64,000 bases of DNA from NCBI RefSeq assembly GCF_028737215.1, contig NZ_JAQZAM010000001.1:310001-374000 (forward strand), in the 5' to 3' direction. Of the stretch, positions 8,024 through 15,019 are shown piece after piece. This DNA comes from Actinomycetospora chibensis. GTDB lineage: Bacteria > Actinomycetota > Actinomycetes > Mycobacteriales > Pseudonocardiaceae. The first letter of the stretch is position 1. Each line of letters begins with the position of its first letter. The position numbers and the translations under genes are program-made. The notes beneath the pieces were generated by a model, which saw nothing but the letters and a program-made list of their open reading frames with translations, was not told where the DNA came from and made no database searches.

Positions 8024-8542
8024 TCACGCGGGTGCGCCCTCGTCCGAGTCGGGCACGCCGGGATCGGCGGTGTCCTCGCGCAGGAGCCGACGACGCAGGT
8101 GGTTGACGTCGCCGGCTCGGAGGCGGAGGGCTGCGGCGAGCTGATCGAGCATCTCGGCCAGCTCGTCGAGGTGGTCGATCGGCACGTCCTCGAGGGCCGT
8201 GTGGACGTCCTCCCGGAAGAGACGCCCCATGATCTCGGCGACGCGACGACCGCGCGGGGTCAGGTCGACGAGCGTGCTGCGTCGATCGGTCGGATGGGGA
8301 CGCCGCGCCGCCAGGCCCCGCGTCTGCATCCGGTCGACGAGCGCCGTGCCTGCCGGCGCGCTCACTCCCAGTCGGGCGGCGAGCAGCGACACCGGAACGG
8401 GGCCCTGCCGGCCGAGATCCGCCAGCGTGAGCACCTCGCCGACCCCGAGCCCGAGCACGTCCGCGAAGGCCCGGCGGTAGGCGTCGACGGCCAGCACCAG
8501 GTCACGCATCCGGTCGGGCATGTCCGTCCGACTGGTGTCCAC
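8024..8542 (-). CDS. MarR family transcriptional regulator
   Basis: A 172-aa winged-helix protein. The core is 'LTLADLGRQGPVPVSLLAARLGVSAPAGTALVDRMQTRGLAARRPHPTDRRSTLVDLTPRGR', with the DxR wing motif (DRRS) typical of MarR dimers. GTG 8542 has GGGAGG just upstream, with short spacing. ATG codons upstream (in PMSRV) and downstream are alternatives. It lies between ppsA and a tandem USP, all on the minus strand, with 71 nt to the USP. The ligand is unknown. Confidence 0.8.
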   Translation of the reverse strand: MDTSRTDMPDRMRDLVLAVDAYRRAFADVLGLGVGEVLTLADLGRQGPVPVSLLAARLGVSAPAGTALVDRMQTRGLAARRPHPTDRRSTLVDLTPRGRRVAEIMGRLFREDVHTALEDVPIDHLDELAEMLDQLAAALRLRAGDVNHLRRRLLREDTADPGVPDSDEGAPA

Positions 8543-8613
8543 GGCACCTCCCACTCTCGACATCGGGCGGGCGGTCGGCGGGGCGACACGGGGAGCCGGG
8601 GCCGGAGCCGGAG

Positions 8614-9519
8614 CTACCGTGAGGCCCCGGAGCGCCCGCCCGGACCCGGGGGCACGATCGCCACCGGGCACGTCGCCCTCCGCACGAGGCCGGGGCGCGT
8701 CCGCGGGCGGCGATGCCGCAGCCGGCCGTGCTCCCCCACCCCGAGGACCACGAGCTCCGCGTCGCGGGCCTGGTCGGCCAGCACCCGGTCCGCGCGCTCC
8801 TCGGCGAGGACGACACGGACTCCGACCGGACGCTCCGAGCCCAGCTCGGGGACGTCCTCGTCGAGCAGCCGCACGTCCTTGCCCGCCCGCACCACCACCA
8901 GGGGAGCCCCGCGGGACACGGCCCGGACAGCGGCGAACCGCAGAGCGGCCCGACAGCCCTCCGTGCCGTCGTCCCCGACCACGACGGGGGCGTGACCCTC
9001 CGCCCTCTCGCGCGCCTGCGCGTCGCAGTGGTGGGGCACGAGGACGACCGGAATGGCGACCTCACCGGCGAGGCCCCGGGTGGTCCTGCCCAGGGCGAGC
9101 TCGCCGAGCCTGCCGAACCCGTCGCTGCCGAGGACGAGCAGGGAGGCGACGCGCGCCTGGGCCCGCAGCACCGCGACAGGATCGCTCTCGACGAGGTCCT
9201 CGACGATCGGGACGTCCGGGGCGACGTCGCGGGCGACGAGCCGCATGTCGCGCAGTTCCTGCCGGGCCAGGGAGAAGAGGCCCCGCTCGGCGTCGACGCC
9301 GACGAACGAGCGCCCCGGATAGCCCCCGCGGGGGACCACCAGCCCGTGCACCAGCCGGAGCGCGACGCCGCGGTCCCGGGCCTCGGCGGCGGCCCAGTGG
9401 ACCGCGGCTCGGGCCCGTCCCCCGAGGGGCACGCCCACCACGACGTCGGCACCCGCCCGGGGCGTCGGTGCTGCTGGTGCGGGGGCGCCCACCGGCGCGG
9501 AGACCCTCGGATCCGACAC
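8614..9519 (-). CDS. universal stress protein, two USP domains
   Basis: A 301-aa tandem-USP protein. Domain 1 runs from about residue 25 (ADVVVGVPLGGRARAAVHWAA) to VPVVLVPH; its nucleotide loop is altered (GVPLGG rather than GVDGS). Domain 2 starts at APVVVGDDGTEGCRAAL and ends with CPVAIVPPGP. GTG 9519 has an ideal GAGGAGG site 6 nt upstream. Two DosR-like elements (9575, 9640) lie upstream in the gap shared with the divergent DUF4389 gene. Confidence 0.85.
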   Translation of the reverse strand: MSDPRVSAPVGAPAPAAPTPRAGADVVVGVPLGGRARAAVHWAAAEARDRGVALRLVHGLVVPRGGYPGRSFVGVDAERGLFSLARQELRDMRLVARDVAPDVPIVEDLVESDPVAVLRAQARVASLLVLGSDGFGRLGELALGRTTRGLAGEVAIPVVLVPHHCDAQARERAEGHAPVVVGDDGTEGCRAALRFAAVRAVSRGAPLVVVRAGKDVRLLDEDVPELGSERPVGVRVVLAEERADRVLADQARDAELVVLGVGEHGRLRHRRPRTRPGLVRRATCPVAIVPPGPGGRSGASR

Positions 9520-9574
9520 GGCCCACCTCCTCGTCCTCACCGCAATGGTCACGACCCCCGGCGAGCGAGGGCCA

Positions 9575-9588
9575 GGGTCGGAAGGCCT
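9575..9588. promoter_or_regulatory. weak DosR-like box (GGGTCGGAAGGCCT)
   Basis: A partial match (one good GGGTC half-site) 56 nt upstream of the tandem-USP start at 9519. Confidence 0.35.
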
Positions 9589-9639
9589 GGTGACCCGGGT
9601 CGGCCGGCCGTCGTGCGCACCCGGAGGAGCGCGACGCCC

Positions 9640-9653
9640 GGGCCGTTCGGCCC
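9640..9653. promoter_or_regulatory. candidate DosR-like box (GGGCCGTTCGGCCC)
   Basis: A perfect 14-bp palindrome in the divergent gap, 61 nt upstream of the DUF4389 gene and about 120 nt from the USP start. One of the cleanest copies of the element in the window. Confidence 0.65.
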
Positions 9654-9714
9654 TGACGAGATCCGCGCACCGCGCACAGCCTGCCGGTGTCCGTGCGATC
9701 CGAGGGAGACCACC

Positions 9715-11199
9715 ATGACCACGACGAAGGACGCACTGCAGGCCTCTCCCCCGTCGGGGCCCGTGGCCTATCCGGTCCGGGTGCGTGGCGACCTGGACCC
9801 CGGGCTCTCGCGCTGGCTGTGGCTGCTCAAGTGGATCCTCGCCATCCCGCACTGGATCGTCCTGGCGTTCCTCTGGGTGGCGTTCGCCATGGTCACGGTG
9901 GTCGCGTTCGTCGCGATCCTCGTCACCGCCCGCTACCCGCGGGTGCTCTTCGACTTCGCGGTCGGGGTGCTGCGATGGTCCTGGCGCGTGGCGTTCTACA
10001 CCAACGCCGCCTTCGGCACCGACCGCTACCCGCCCTTCTCCCTCCGGCCCGACCCCACCTACCCGGCGGACCTCGAGGTCGATGTCCCGGAGCACCTGTC
10101 GCGCGGCCTCGTGCTGGTCAAGTGGTGGCTGCTGGCGCTCCCCCACTACGTCGTGGTCGGGCTCCTGATCTCGAGTCCCTGGTGGATCTGGGAGGACCAG
10201 AACTACCAGTGGACGGTCGGGGCCGGCGGCCTGGTGGGGCTGCTGGCCCTCATCGGGATCGTCGTGCACGCCGTCAGCGGCACCTACCCGCGCGCCCTGT
10301 TCGACATGATCATCGGCTTCGACCGGTGGGTGCTGCGGGTGGCCGGCTACGTCACCCTCATGACCGACCGCTACCCGCCGTTCCAGCTCGACATGGGTCC
10401 GCGTGAGCCCGCCGACCGGCCCGTCGAGCGGCCCGTCGACCCCGACACGGCGCCGGCGCCCTCACCGGCGCCCGAACGGTCGGGATGGAGCGCGGGCCCG
10501 GTGGTCGCGCTCGCGCTCGGCGCCCTGCTGTGCCTGGGTGCCGTACCCCCGCTCGTCGGCGGGACGACCGGCCTCGCGGCCGACTCGACCGCGCGCGACG
10601 CCGCGGGCCTGCTGACGACGCCGCCGACGCGGCTGACCGACGCGGGGTACGCGCTGCGCTCCCCGGGGATGCTCCTCGAGGCGGCCGGCCCGGCGATGTA
10701 CTCCCCGTACGCCGCTCTCGGCACGGTCCGGGTGCGGGCCACCGCCCTCGACCCCGGGCGTCCGGTGTTCGTGGGCGTCGCCCCCCGCGCGGACGTGGAC
10801 CGCTACCTGGCCGGCGTGGCGTCGGGCACGGTCGTGGGTGACCGCGACGGCACCGGCACGGAGGACGGCCCGGTCGTCCTCGCCCAGCCCGGCGGCGCGC
10901 CGCCGGTGCCGCCCCAGGAGGCGGGCATCTGGACCACGTCGGTCTCCGGGCCGGGCGTGCAGTCGGTCGCGTGGCGTCCGGCGCCGGGCGACTGGACCCT
11001 CGTGGTCCTCCAGCCCGACGGGCGACCGGGCGTCGACGTGGCCGTCGACGTGGGCGCCACGGTGCCGGGTCTGCGGACGCTCGCCGTCGGGCTGCTGGTG
11101 GTCGGCGGGGTGCTCCTCGCCCTCGGCGCCACGATGGTGACGGCCGCGGTGTCCACGGCCCACCGCCGCCGCAGGACGGCCACCGGCGCGACCGCCTGA
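9715..11199 (+). CDS. DUF4389 domain membrane protein
   Basis: A 494-aa protein with two DUF4389-type repeats. Each has a 'LLKWILAIPHWIVLAFL' or 'LVKWWLLALPHYVVVGLL' helix, a second hydrophobic segment and a 'YPRVLFDF / YPRALFDM ... RYPPFSL / RYPPFQL' motif. After about residue 260 come a single helix, a 200-aa probably extracytoplasmic domain, and a final helix near residue 455-480 followed by an Arg-rich tail. The function is unknown; the family is common beside USP genes in actinobacteria. ATG 9715 follows GAGGGAG. A clean DosR-like box lies upstream. Confidence 0.85.
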   Translation: MTTTKDALQASPPSGPVAYPVRVRGDLDPGLSRWLWLLKWILAIPHWIVLAFLWVAFAMVTVVAFVAILVTARYPRVLFDFAVGVLRWSWRVAFYTNAAFGTDRYPPFSLRPDPTYPADLEVDVPEHLSRGLVLVKWWLLALPHYVVVGLLISSPWWIWEDQNYQWTVGAGGLVGLLALIGIVVHAVSGTYPRALFDMIIGFDRWVLRVAGYVTLMTDRYPPFQLDMGPREPADRPVERPVDPDTAPAPSPAPERSGWSAGPVVALALGALLCLGAVPPLVGGTTGLAADSTARDAAGLLTTPPTRLTDAGYALRSPGMLLEAAGPAMYSPYAALGTVRVRATALDPGRPVFVGVAPRADVDRYLAGVASGTVVGDRDGTGTEDGPVVLAQPGGAPPVPPQEAGIWTTSVSGPGVQSVAWRPAPGDWTLVVLQPDGRPGVDVAVDVGATVPGLRTLAVGLLVVGGVLLALGATMVTAAVSTAHRRRRTATGATA

Positions 11200-11211
11200 G
11201 GCGGACCCGGG

Positions 11212-11715
11212 TCACGCTCGCGCGGTCCGGGCCGTCGCCCCGCCGGCCGTCGCCGCGGCCGGCGGGGTGGTCGGGACGGGTACGACCAGCACCGGGCAGG
11301 GAGCGTGCAGCACGCAGCCCAGACCGACCGAACCCAGCGCGACGCTGCGGAACGCCCCGCGGCCCCGGTGTCCCACGACGAGGAGGTCCGCGTCGCGCGC
11401 GGCCTCGAGGAGCACCTCGGTCGGGTGGCCGGCGTGCGCCCGGACCTGCACGTCCACCCCGTGGTCGGGCTCGGTGGCCATCACCCGGTCGACCTGCGCG
11501 CGGGCCCGCCGGTCGAGCTCCGCCTGGAGCTCGCCCTCCTCGCCCAACGGCAGGTCGAGGTACTCCGCGAGCGTCAGACCGCGACGTTCCCAGGCCGAGA
11601 CGACCTCGAGCCGCCCTCCGAGCCGGGCGGCTTCCCGGAGCGCTGTCCGCAGGGCCGCGTCCCCGTGCTCGGAGCCGTCGACCCCGACGACCACCAGCGG
11701 CATCTGCTCCGACAT
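11212..11715 (-). CDS. universal stress protein, single domain
   Basis: A 167-aa protein with [20 protein letters not shown] at the N-terminus and the intact ATP signature [39 protein letters not shown] 11715 is chosen with GAAGGG 8 nt upstream; the in-frame GTG 11724 would overlap that site. An Ala/Thr-rich tail follows the last strand. Convergent with the DUF4389 gene, 12 nt apart. It is the last member of a minus-strand series that includes the DosR-like regulator. Confidence 0.88.
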   Translation of the reverse strand: MSEQMPLVVVGVDGSEHGDAALRTALREAARLGGRLEVVSAWERRGLTLAEYLDLPLGEEGELQAELDRRARAQVDRVMATEPDHGVDVQVRAHAGHPTEVLLEAARDADLLVVGHRGRGAFRSVALGSVGLGCVLHAPCPVLVVPVPTTPPAAATAGGATARTARA

Positions 11716-11855
11716 CCCGATCACCCTTCCGAGCTCCCGGCACGGCGGCGCCGGTCGGCCGGGAGATCCGACGGACCCGGCGACCCCAGCGTCGTCCGTG
11801 ACGACGCCGTCGATCAGGGGCGAAGGCCCGCCCGACGGTCCCGCGACCCGGGGAC

Positions 11856-12392
11856 CTAGGGCCCCCGACGCGACCTCGTGCTCGACGGAGCGGGGAGACT
11901 CGTGAGGACTCCCGGGACGACGATCACCGGGCAGTGGGCCCGGCGCAGACACCCGGCGGCCACCGACGTCATGGTGCGCGCGCCCTCGCCGTGGCCCACG
12001 ACGAGGGCGGCGGCCTCGGCGGACTCCCGGACGAGCACGTCGACGGGACGGCCGGGCACGGCCCGGGTCTCGATCGCCATCGGGCCCTCCGCGACGAGCG
12101 GCGCGAGTGCGGGGTCGGACAGCACGTCGTCGACGAAGGCCCGCAGCGTCGCCTCCTCGGCCGCCCGGACCGCGGCCCGGTCGGGCACCGGGAGCAGGTC
12201 GCCTCCGGGCAACGCGGCGAGGGCCCCCCAGAAGTAGCCCACGGCGTCGTACGCCGTGACGACCGTCAGCCGGCCGCCGCACGCCGACGCTCGGCGTACG
12301 GCTTCGGCGAGGGCTCGTCGTGAGCTGGTCGAGCCGTTGACCCCGCACAGGACCTGCGGGGGATGGTCGGGGCGGCCGCGAGACACGGTCAC
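11856..12392 (-). CDS. universal stress protein, single domain
   Basis: A 178-aa USP with a variant nucleotide loop (VLCGVNGSTSSRRALAEA instead of GVDGS) and a late motif ALVVGHGEGARTMTSVAAGCLRRAHCPVIVVPG, so the glycine pattern is only partly kept. GTG 12392 overlaps the TGA of the upstream 116-aa membrane-protein gene (GTGA), indicating translational coupling and a two-gene unit that begins at the DosR-like box 12776-12789. Confidence 0.82.
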   Translation of the reverse strand: MTVSRGRPDHPPQVLCGVNGSTSSRRALAEAVRRASACGGRLTVVTAYDAVGYFWGALAALPGGDLLPVPDRAAVRAAEEATLRAFVDDVLSDPALAPLVAEGPMAIETRAVPGRPVDVLVRESAEAAALVVGHGEGARTMTSVAAGCLRRAHCPVIVVPGVLTSLPAPSSTRSRRGP

Positions 12393-12739
12393 GCCAGGAC
12401 CGGCGCCGGCACCGGGTGCGGGACGCCGTGCGGCTGGGGCTCCCACCGCCGGAACGCGGCGTAGCCGCACCCGGCCGCCACGGCGACGGGCCAGCTCACC
12501 ACACCCGTGACGGCGAGGGCGGCCACACCGAGGTAGATCGGCACGGGGTTCGCCGGAAGTCGCGCCCGGAGCCGGTCGATCACGACCGCGGAGCGGTACA
12601 CGACACCGTCGAGGACGTCGCCGACCCGCTCGGGACCGGGACGGGGCTGCTCCGTCGTCTCCGTCGTCTCCGTCGTCTCCGTCGTCTCCGTCGTCTCCGC
12701 CGCGCTGCCGTCCGGGGCGAGGAGCTGGTGTGCCGTCAT
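12389..12739 (-). CDS. hypothetical small membrane protein with ETT repeats
   Basis: A 116-aa protein. The N-terminal part has an ETT triplet repeat encoded by a 9-bp tandem repeat, then a short charged region and one or two hydrophobic segments (PIYLGVAALAVTGVVSWPVAVAAGCGYAAF). No family recognised. Its stop overlaps the start of the downstream USP gene (GTGA). A perfect copy of the GGGTCGAAGGTCCC element lies 37 nt upstream of ATG 12739, making it a likely direct target of the neighbouring regulator. Confidence 0.7.
   Translation of the reverse strand: MTAHQLLAPDGSAAETTETTETTETTETTEQPRPGPERVGDVLDGVVYRSAVVIDRLRARLPANPVPIYLGVAALAVTGVVSWPVAVAAGCGYAAFRRWEPQPHGVPHPVPAPVLA
12652..12696. repeat. 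five tandem 9-bp units (CCGTCGTCT) encoding the ETT repeat
   Basis: Five exact copies of a 9-bp unit within the 116-aa membrane-protein gene. The unit length is a multiple of three, so expansion or contraction keeps the frame. Confidence 0.9.
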
Positions 12740-12775
12740 GACCACGAGCCTGGCCGCCCCGGCGAGGGCCCGTGA

Positions 12776-12789
12776 GGGTCGAAGGTCCC
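12776..12789. promoter_or_regulatory. candidate DosR-like box (GGGTCGAAGGTCCC)
   Basis: Identical to the box at 13566-13579 in front of the response regulator. Located 37 nt upstream of the 116-aa/USP pair. Confidence 0.7.
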
Positions 12790-12815
12790 GAAGAGGTCCC
12801 GGCGATCGGGCCCGG

Positions 12816-13454
12816 TCAGTACTCCTCGGGCTTGACCTTGTTCGCGAGGACGGCGGCCTGCACCCGGCGTTGCATCCCCAGCTTCGCCAACAACGCCGAC
12901 ACGTAGTTCTTCACCGTCTTCTCCGCCAGGTACATCCGCTGGCCGATCTCCCGATTCGTCAGCCCCTCCCCGATGAAGCCCAGGACCTCCCGCTCCTTGA
13001 CCGTCAGCTCCGCCAACGGATCCGGAGCCTCACTGCGCGACCGCAACCGACCCATGAGGGCACTCGCCGCCCGTCCGTCGAGCAAGGACCCTCCTGCCCC
13101 CACCTCTCGCACCGCGTTCACGATGTCGTTGCCCCGGACGTCCTTGATCACATAACCCGCGGCCCCCGCCAGGACCGCGTCGAACATCGCCTGCTCATCG
13201 GTGTACGAGGTCAACATCAGACAGGACAACTCCGGCATCCGGGACCGCAGCTCCCGGCACAGCTCGATCCCCGTGCCGTCCGGCAGACGCACGTCGAGCA
13301 CCGCCACCTGTGGTCGCAACGCCGGGATCCGGCTGAGGGCCTCGGCCACCGACCCCGCCTCACCGACCACCTCGAGATCGTCGTGTCCGTCCAGCAGGTC
13401 TGCCACCCCCCGCCGGACCACCTCATGATCATCCACCAGGAACACCGTGGTCAC
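12816..13454 (-). CDS. devR: NarL/FixJ response regulator, DosR/DevR-like
   Basis: A 212-aa protein. The receiver domain (2-120) has acidic D8/D9, phospho-acceptor D54 (VLDVRLPDG), T82 and K104. The LuxR-type HTH (about 148-205) includes K179, K182 and N183. These numbers coincide with those of M. tuberculosis DosR, which drives the hypoxia/NO dormancy regulon. The positions of the PknH target threonines (198 and 205) are Val and Asn here. GTG 13454 has AAGGAG upstream. A perfect box (13566-13579) upstream suggests autoregulation. No sensor kinase gene is adjacent. Confidence 0.92.
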   Translation of the reverse strand: MTTVFLVDDHEVVRRGVADLLDGHDDLEVVGEAGSVAEALSRIPALRPQVAVLDVRLPDGTGIELCRELRSRMPELSCLMLTSYTDEQAMFDAVLAGAAGYVIKDVRGNDIVNAVREVGAGGSLLDGRAASALMGRLRSRSEAPDPLAELTVKEREVLGFIGEGLTNREIGQRMYLAEKTVKNYVSALLAKLGMQRRVQAAVLANKVKPEEY

Positions 13455-13565
13455 GACACGCTCCTTCTCCTGCAGCTCGTCGGGTTCGGGGGGACGGACC
13501 GGGGCCGGCGTGAACGCGACGACATCCGTGATCGCGAGCATCGTCCCTCGCCGAGGCGACGGGCA

Positions 13566-13579
13566 GGGTCGAAGGTCCC
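13566..13579. promoter_or_regulatory. candidate DosR-like box (GGGTCGAAGGTCCC), autoregulatory position
   Basis: A perfect repeat of the 12776 element, 112 nt upstream of the regulator start, in the 130-nt gap after the preceding USP gene (6 nt before its stop on the genomic + strand). Confidence 0.65.
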
Positions 13580-13584
13580 GACGA

Positions 13585-14094
13585 TCAGGAGTCGGCCGGC
13601 GGCGAGGACCCGGGCACGACCCGCACGGGACAGGGCGCGTGGAGCAGGCAGCCCAGCCCGACCGATCCGAGCAGCGCGCTGGCCACCGCCCCGCGGCCGC
13701 GGTGGCCCACGACCAGCTCGTCGGCACCCTCGGCCGCGTCGACCAGGACCTCGGCGGCCTGGCCGGGAAGCGCGAGGACATCGACCTCGGGACGCCGCAG
13801 GTGCTCCCCGCCGAGTTCGTAGGCGACGTCGGTGACCATCCCACGGACCGCGGCGAGCAACTCGGTCTCGATCTCGGCGCGGCTCGGGAGGGGCATGCCG
13901 GGAGTCGGGCCCAGCCGCCACTCGGGGGGCTCGTAGACCGCGACCACGTGCAGGCGGGCGCCTCGACGGGACGCGGAGCGCATCGCGTCGACCAGCGCCG
14001 CGCGCGAACCCGGCGACCCGTCGACCCCCACGACGACGGTCGGGCGGCCTCCCTCACGCGCGGGCACCCGAGCGCCGTCCTCCCGAACCTTCAT
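13585..14094 (-). CDS. universal stress protein, single domain
   Basis: A 169-aa [23 protein letters not shown] near residue 20 and [37 protein letters not shown] at the C-terminus give an intact ATP-binding signature. ATG 14094 overlaps the TGA of the upstream membrane-protein gene (ATGA), with GGGGAG before it. It lies directly upstream of the regulator gene. Confidence 0.9.
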   Translation of the reverse strand: MKVREDGARVPAREGGRPTVVVGVDGSPGSRAALVDAMRSASRRGARLHVVAVYEPPEWRLGPTPGMPLPSRAEIETELLAAVRGMVTDVAYELGGEHLRRPEVDVLALPGQAAEVLVDAAEGADELVVGHRGRGAVASALLGSVGLGCLLHAPCPVRVVPGSSPPADS

Positions 14095-14819
14095 GATCGC
14101 TCCCCGCGTCGCACCGGTATCGCTCCGGACGATCCGCCCTCGGCGCCCCCGACCCCAGGGCCGAACGTCTCTCCGGAGGTCCCGCGACCCGTGGCCCGTC
14201 CGCGCGAGCGCCTGAGGAGGACGACCAGCCCCGCTCCGGTGACCGCCGCCATCACGAGCGCCATGAGGGCGCCGGCGACGAGACCGACCAGAACGGCCAC
14301 CGGGACCGACTGCCCGGGATGCCAGAGCGGCATCGCGACGGCGAGGAAGATCCCGAGGCCGAGCAGCCACGCGACGGCGGTGATGCCGATCCACGCCGCG
14401 GCGGGGTCCACGTGGCGGCGGAGCTCCGACCACTGGGCGACGCCGATCGTCAGGAGGACCAGGAGGCCCAGGGCGATCGCCGACACGATCAGCACGGGAA
14501 CGGGCCAGGCGGCCGTGACCGTCGCCGTCGTCGACGGCAGGAGCGCGAGGAGATAGGCCAGGGCCGCGGCTCCCGCGGTCGCGAGGACCCAGCGGGTCAC
14601 CGAGATCGCGGGGAGGGCGCTCCGGAGGACCAGGGCCTGCCCCGTGCCGAGCAGCGCTCCCTCCACCGCCCCGGCCGCGACCAGCAACGGGAGGGAGAGG
14701 ACCACGGGGGATCCGACGGTCAGCACCCCGACGACCGCCGGCACCGCGAACCCGAGGATCTCCGCCAGGGCGACGACAGGGATCCACCGCCGCAGCAGAG
14801 CCCGTTCCCGGTGTTCCAC
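14091..14819 (-). CDS. hypothetical integral membrane protein
   Basis: A 242-aa protein with about six hydrophobic helices (for example VVALAEILGFAVPAVVGVLTV, VLATAGAAALAYLLALL, VLIVSAIALGLLVLLTIGVA, AVAWLLGLGIFLAVAMPLW) and an Arg/Gly-rich C-terminal tail. No family recognised. GTG 14819 follows GGGAGG; the longer upstream frame lacks any start signal. Coupled by ATGA to a USP gene, and divergent from the P-type ATPase gene. Confidence 0.7.
   Translation of the reverse strand: MEHRERALLRRWIPVVALAEILGFAVPAVVGVLTVGSPVVLSLPLLVAAGAVEGALLGTGQALVLRSALPAISVTRWVLATAGAAALAYLLALLPSTTATVTAAWPVPVLIVSAIALGLLVLLTIGVAQWSELRRHVDPAAAWIGITAVAWLLGLGIFLAVAMPLWHPGQSVPVAVLVGLVAGALMALVMAAVTGAGLVVLLRRSRGRATGRGTSGETFGPGVGGAEGGSSGAIPVRRGERS
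14158..14171. promoter_or_regulatory. weak DosR-like element (GGGCCGAACGTCTC)
   Basis: One GGGCC half-site with a degenerate second half, 64 nt upstream of the USP start at 14094. It lies inside the C-terminal coding end of the membrane-protein gene. Low confidence. Confidence 0.25.
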
Positions 14820-14924
14820 GGGTCCTCCCGACGATCTCCCACGGGTCGTACCGCACGTCCCGCTCAGCCGGAACGTTGCCCGGGCCGGGCATCTCCGGCC
14901 CAGAGACCAAGGTCCGGTCCCCCG

Positions 14925-14938
14925 GGGTCCTCGGACCG
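14925..14938. promoter_or_regulatory. possible DosR-like element (GGGTCCTCGGACCG)
   Basis: It contains the palindrome GGTCC-TC-GGACC in the 200-nt divergent gap between the membrane-protein gene and the ATPase, 82 nt from the chosen ATPase start. A second inverted repeat (GGGCCGG-n6-CCGGCCC) lies at 14882-14901. Confidence 0.4.
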
Positions 14939-15019
14939 GGACCGGCGGGCTCTCGGCGACCTCCCCCGTGACCTCCGGCCCTGGTGCGGGGAGCCCGGTC
15001 GCCGACAACGTCGCGCTCC

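Noticed and set aside
5602-8106. 834-residue plus-strand open frame
   Set aside because: Antisense of PEP synthase; no recognisable domain.
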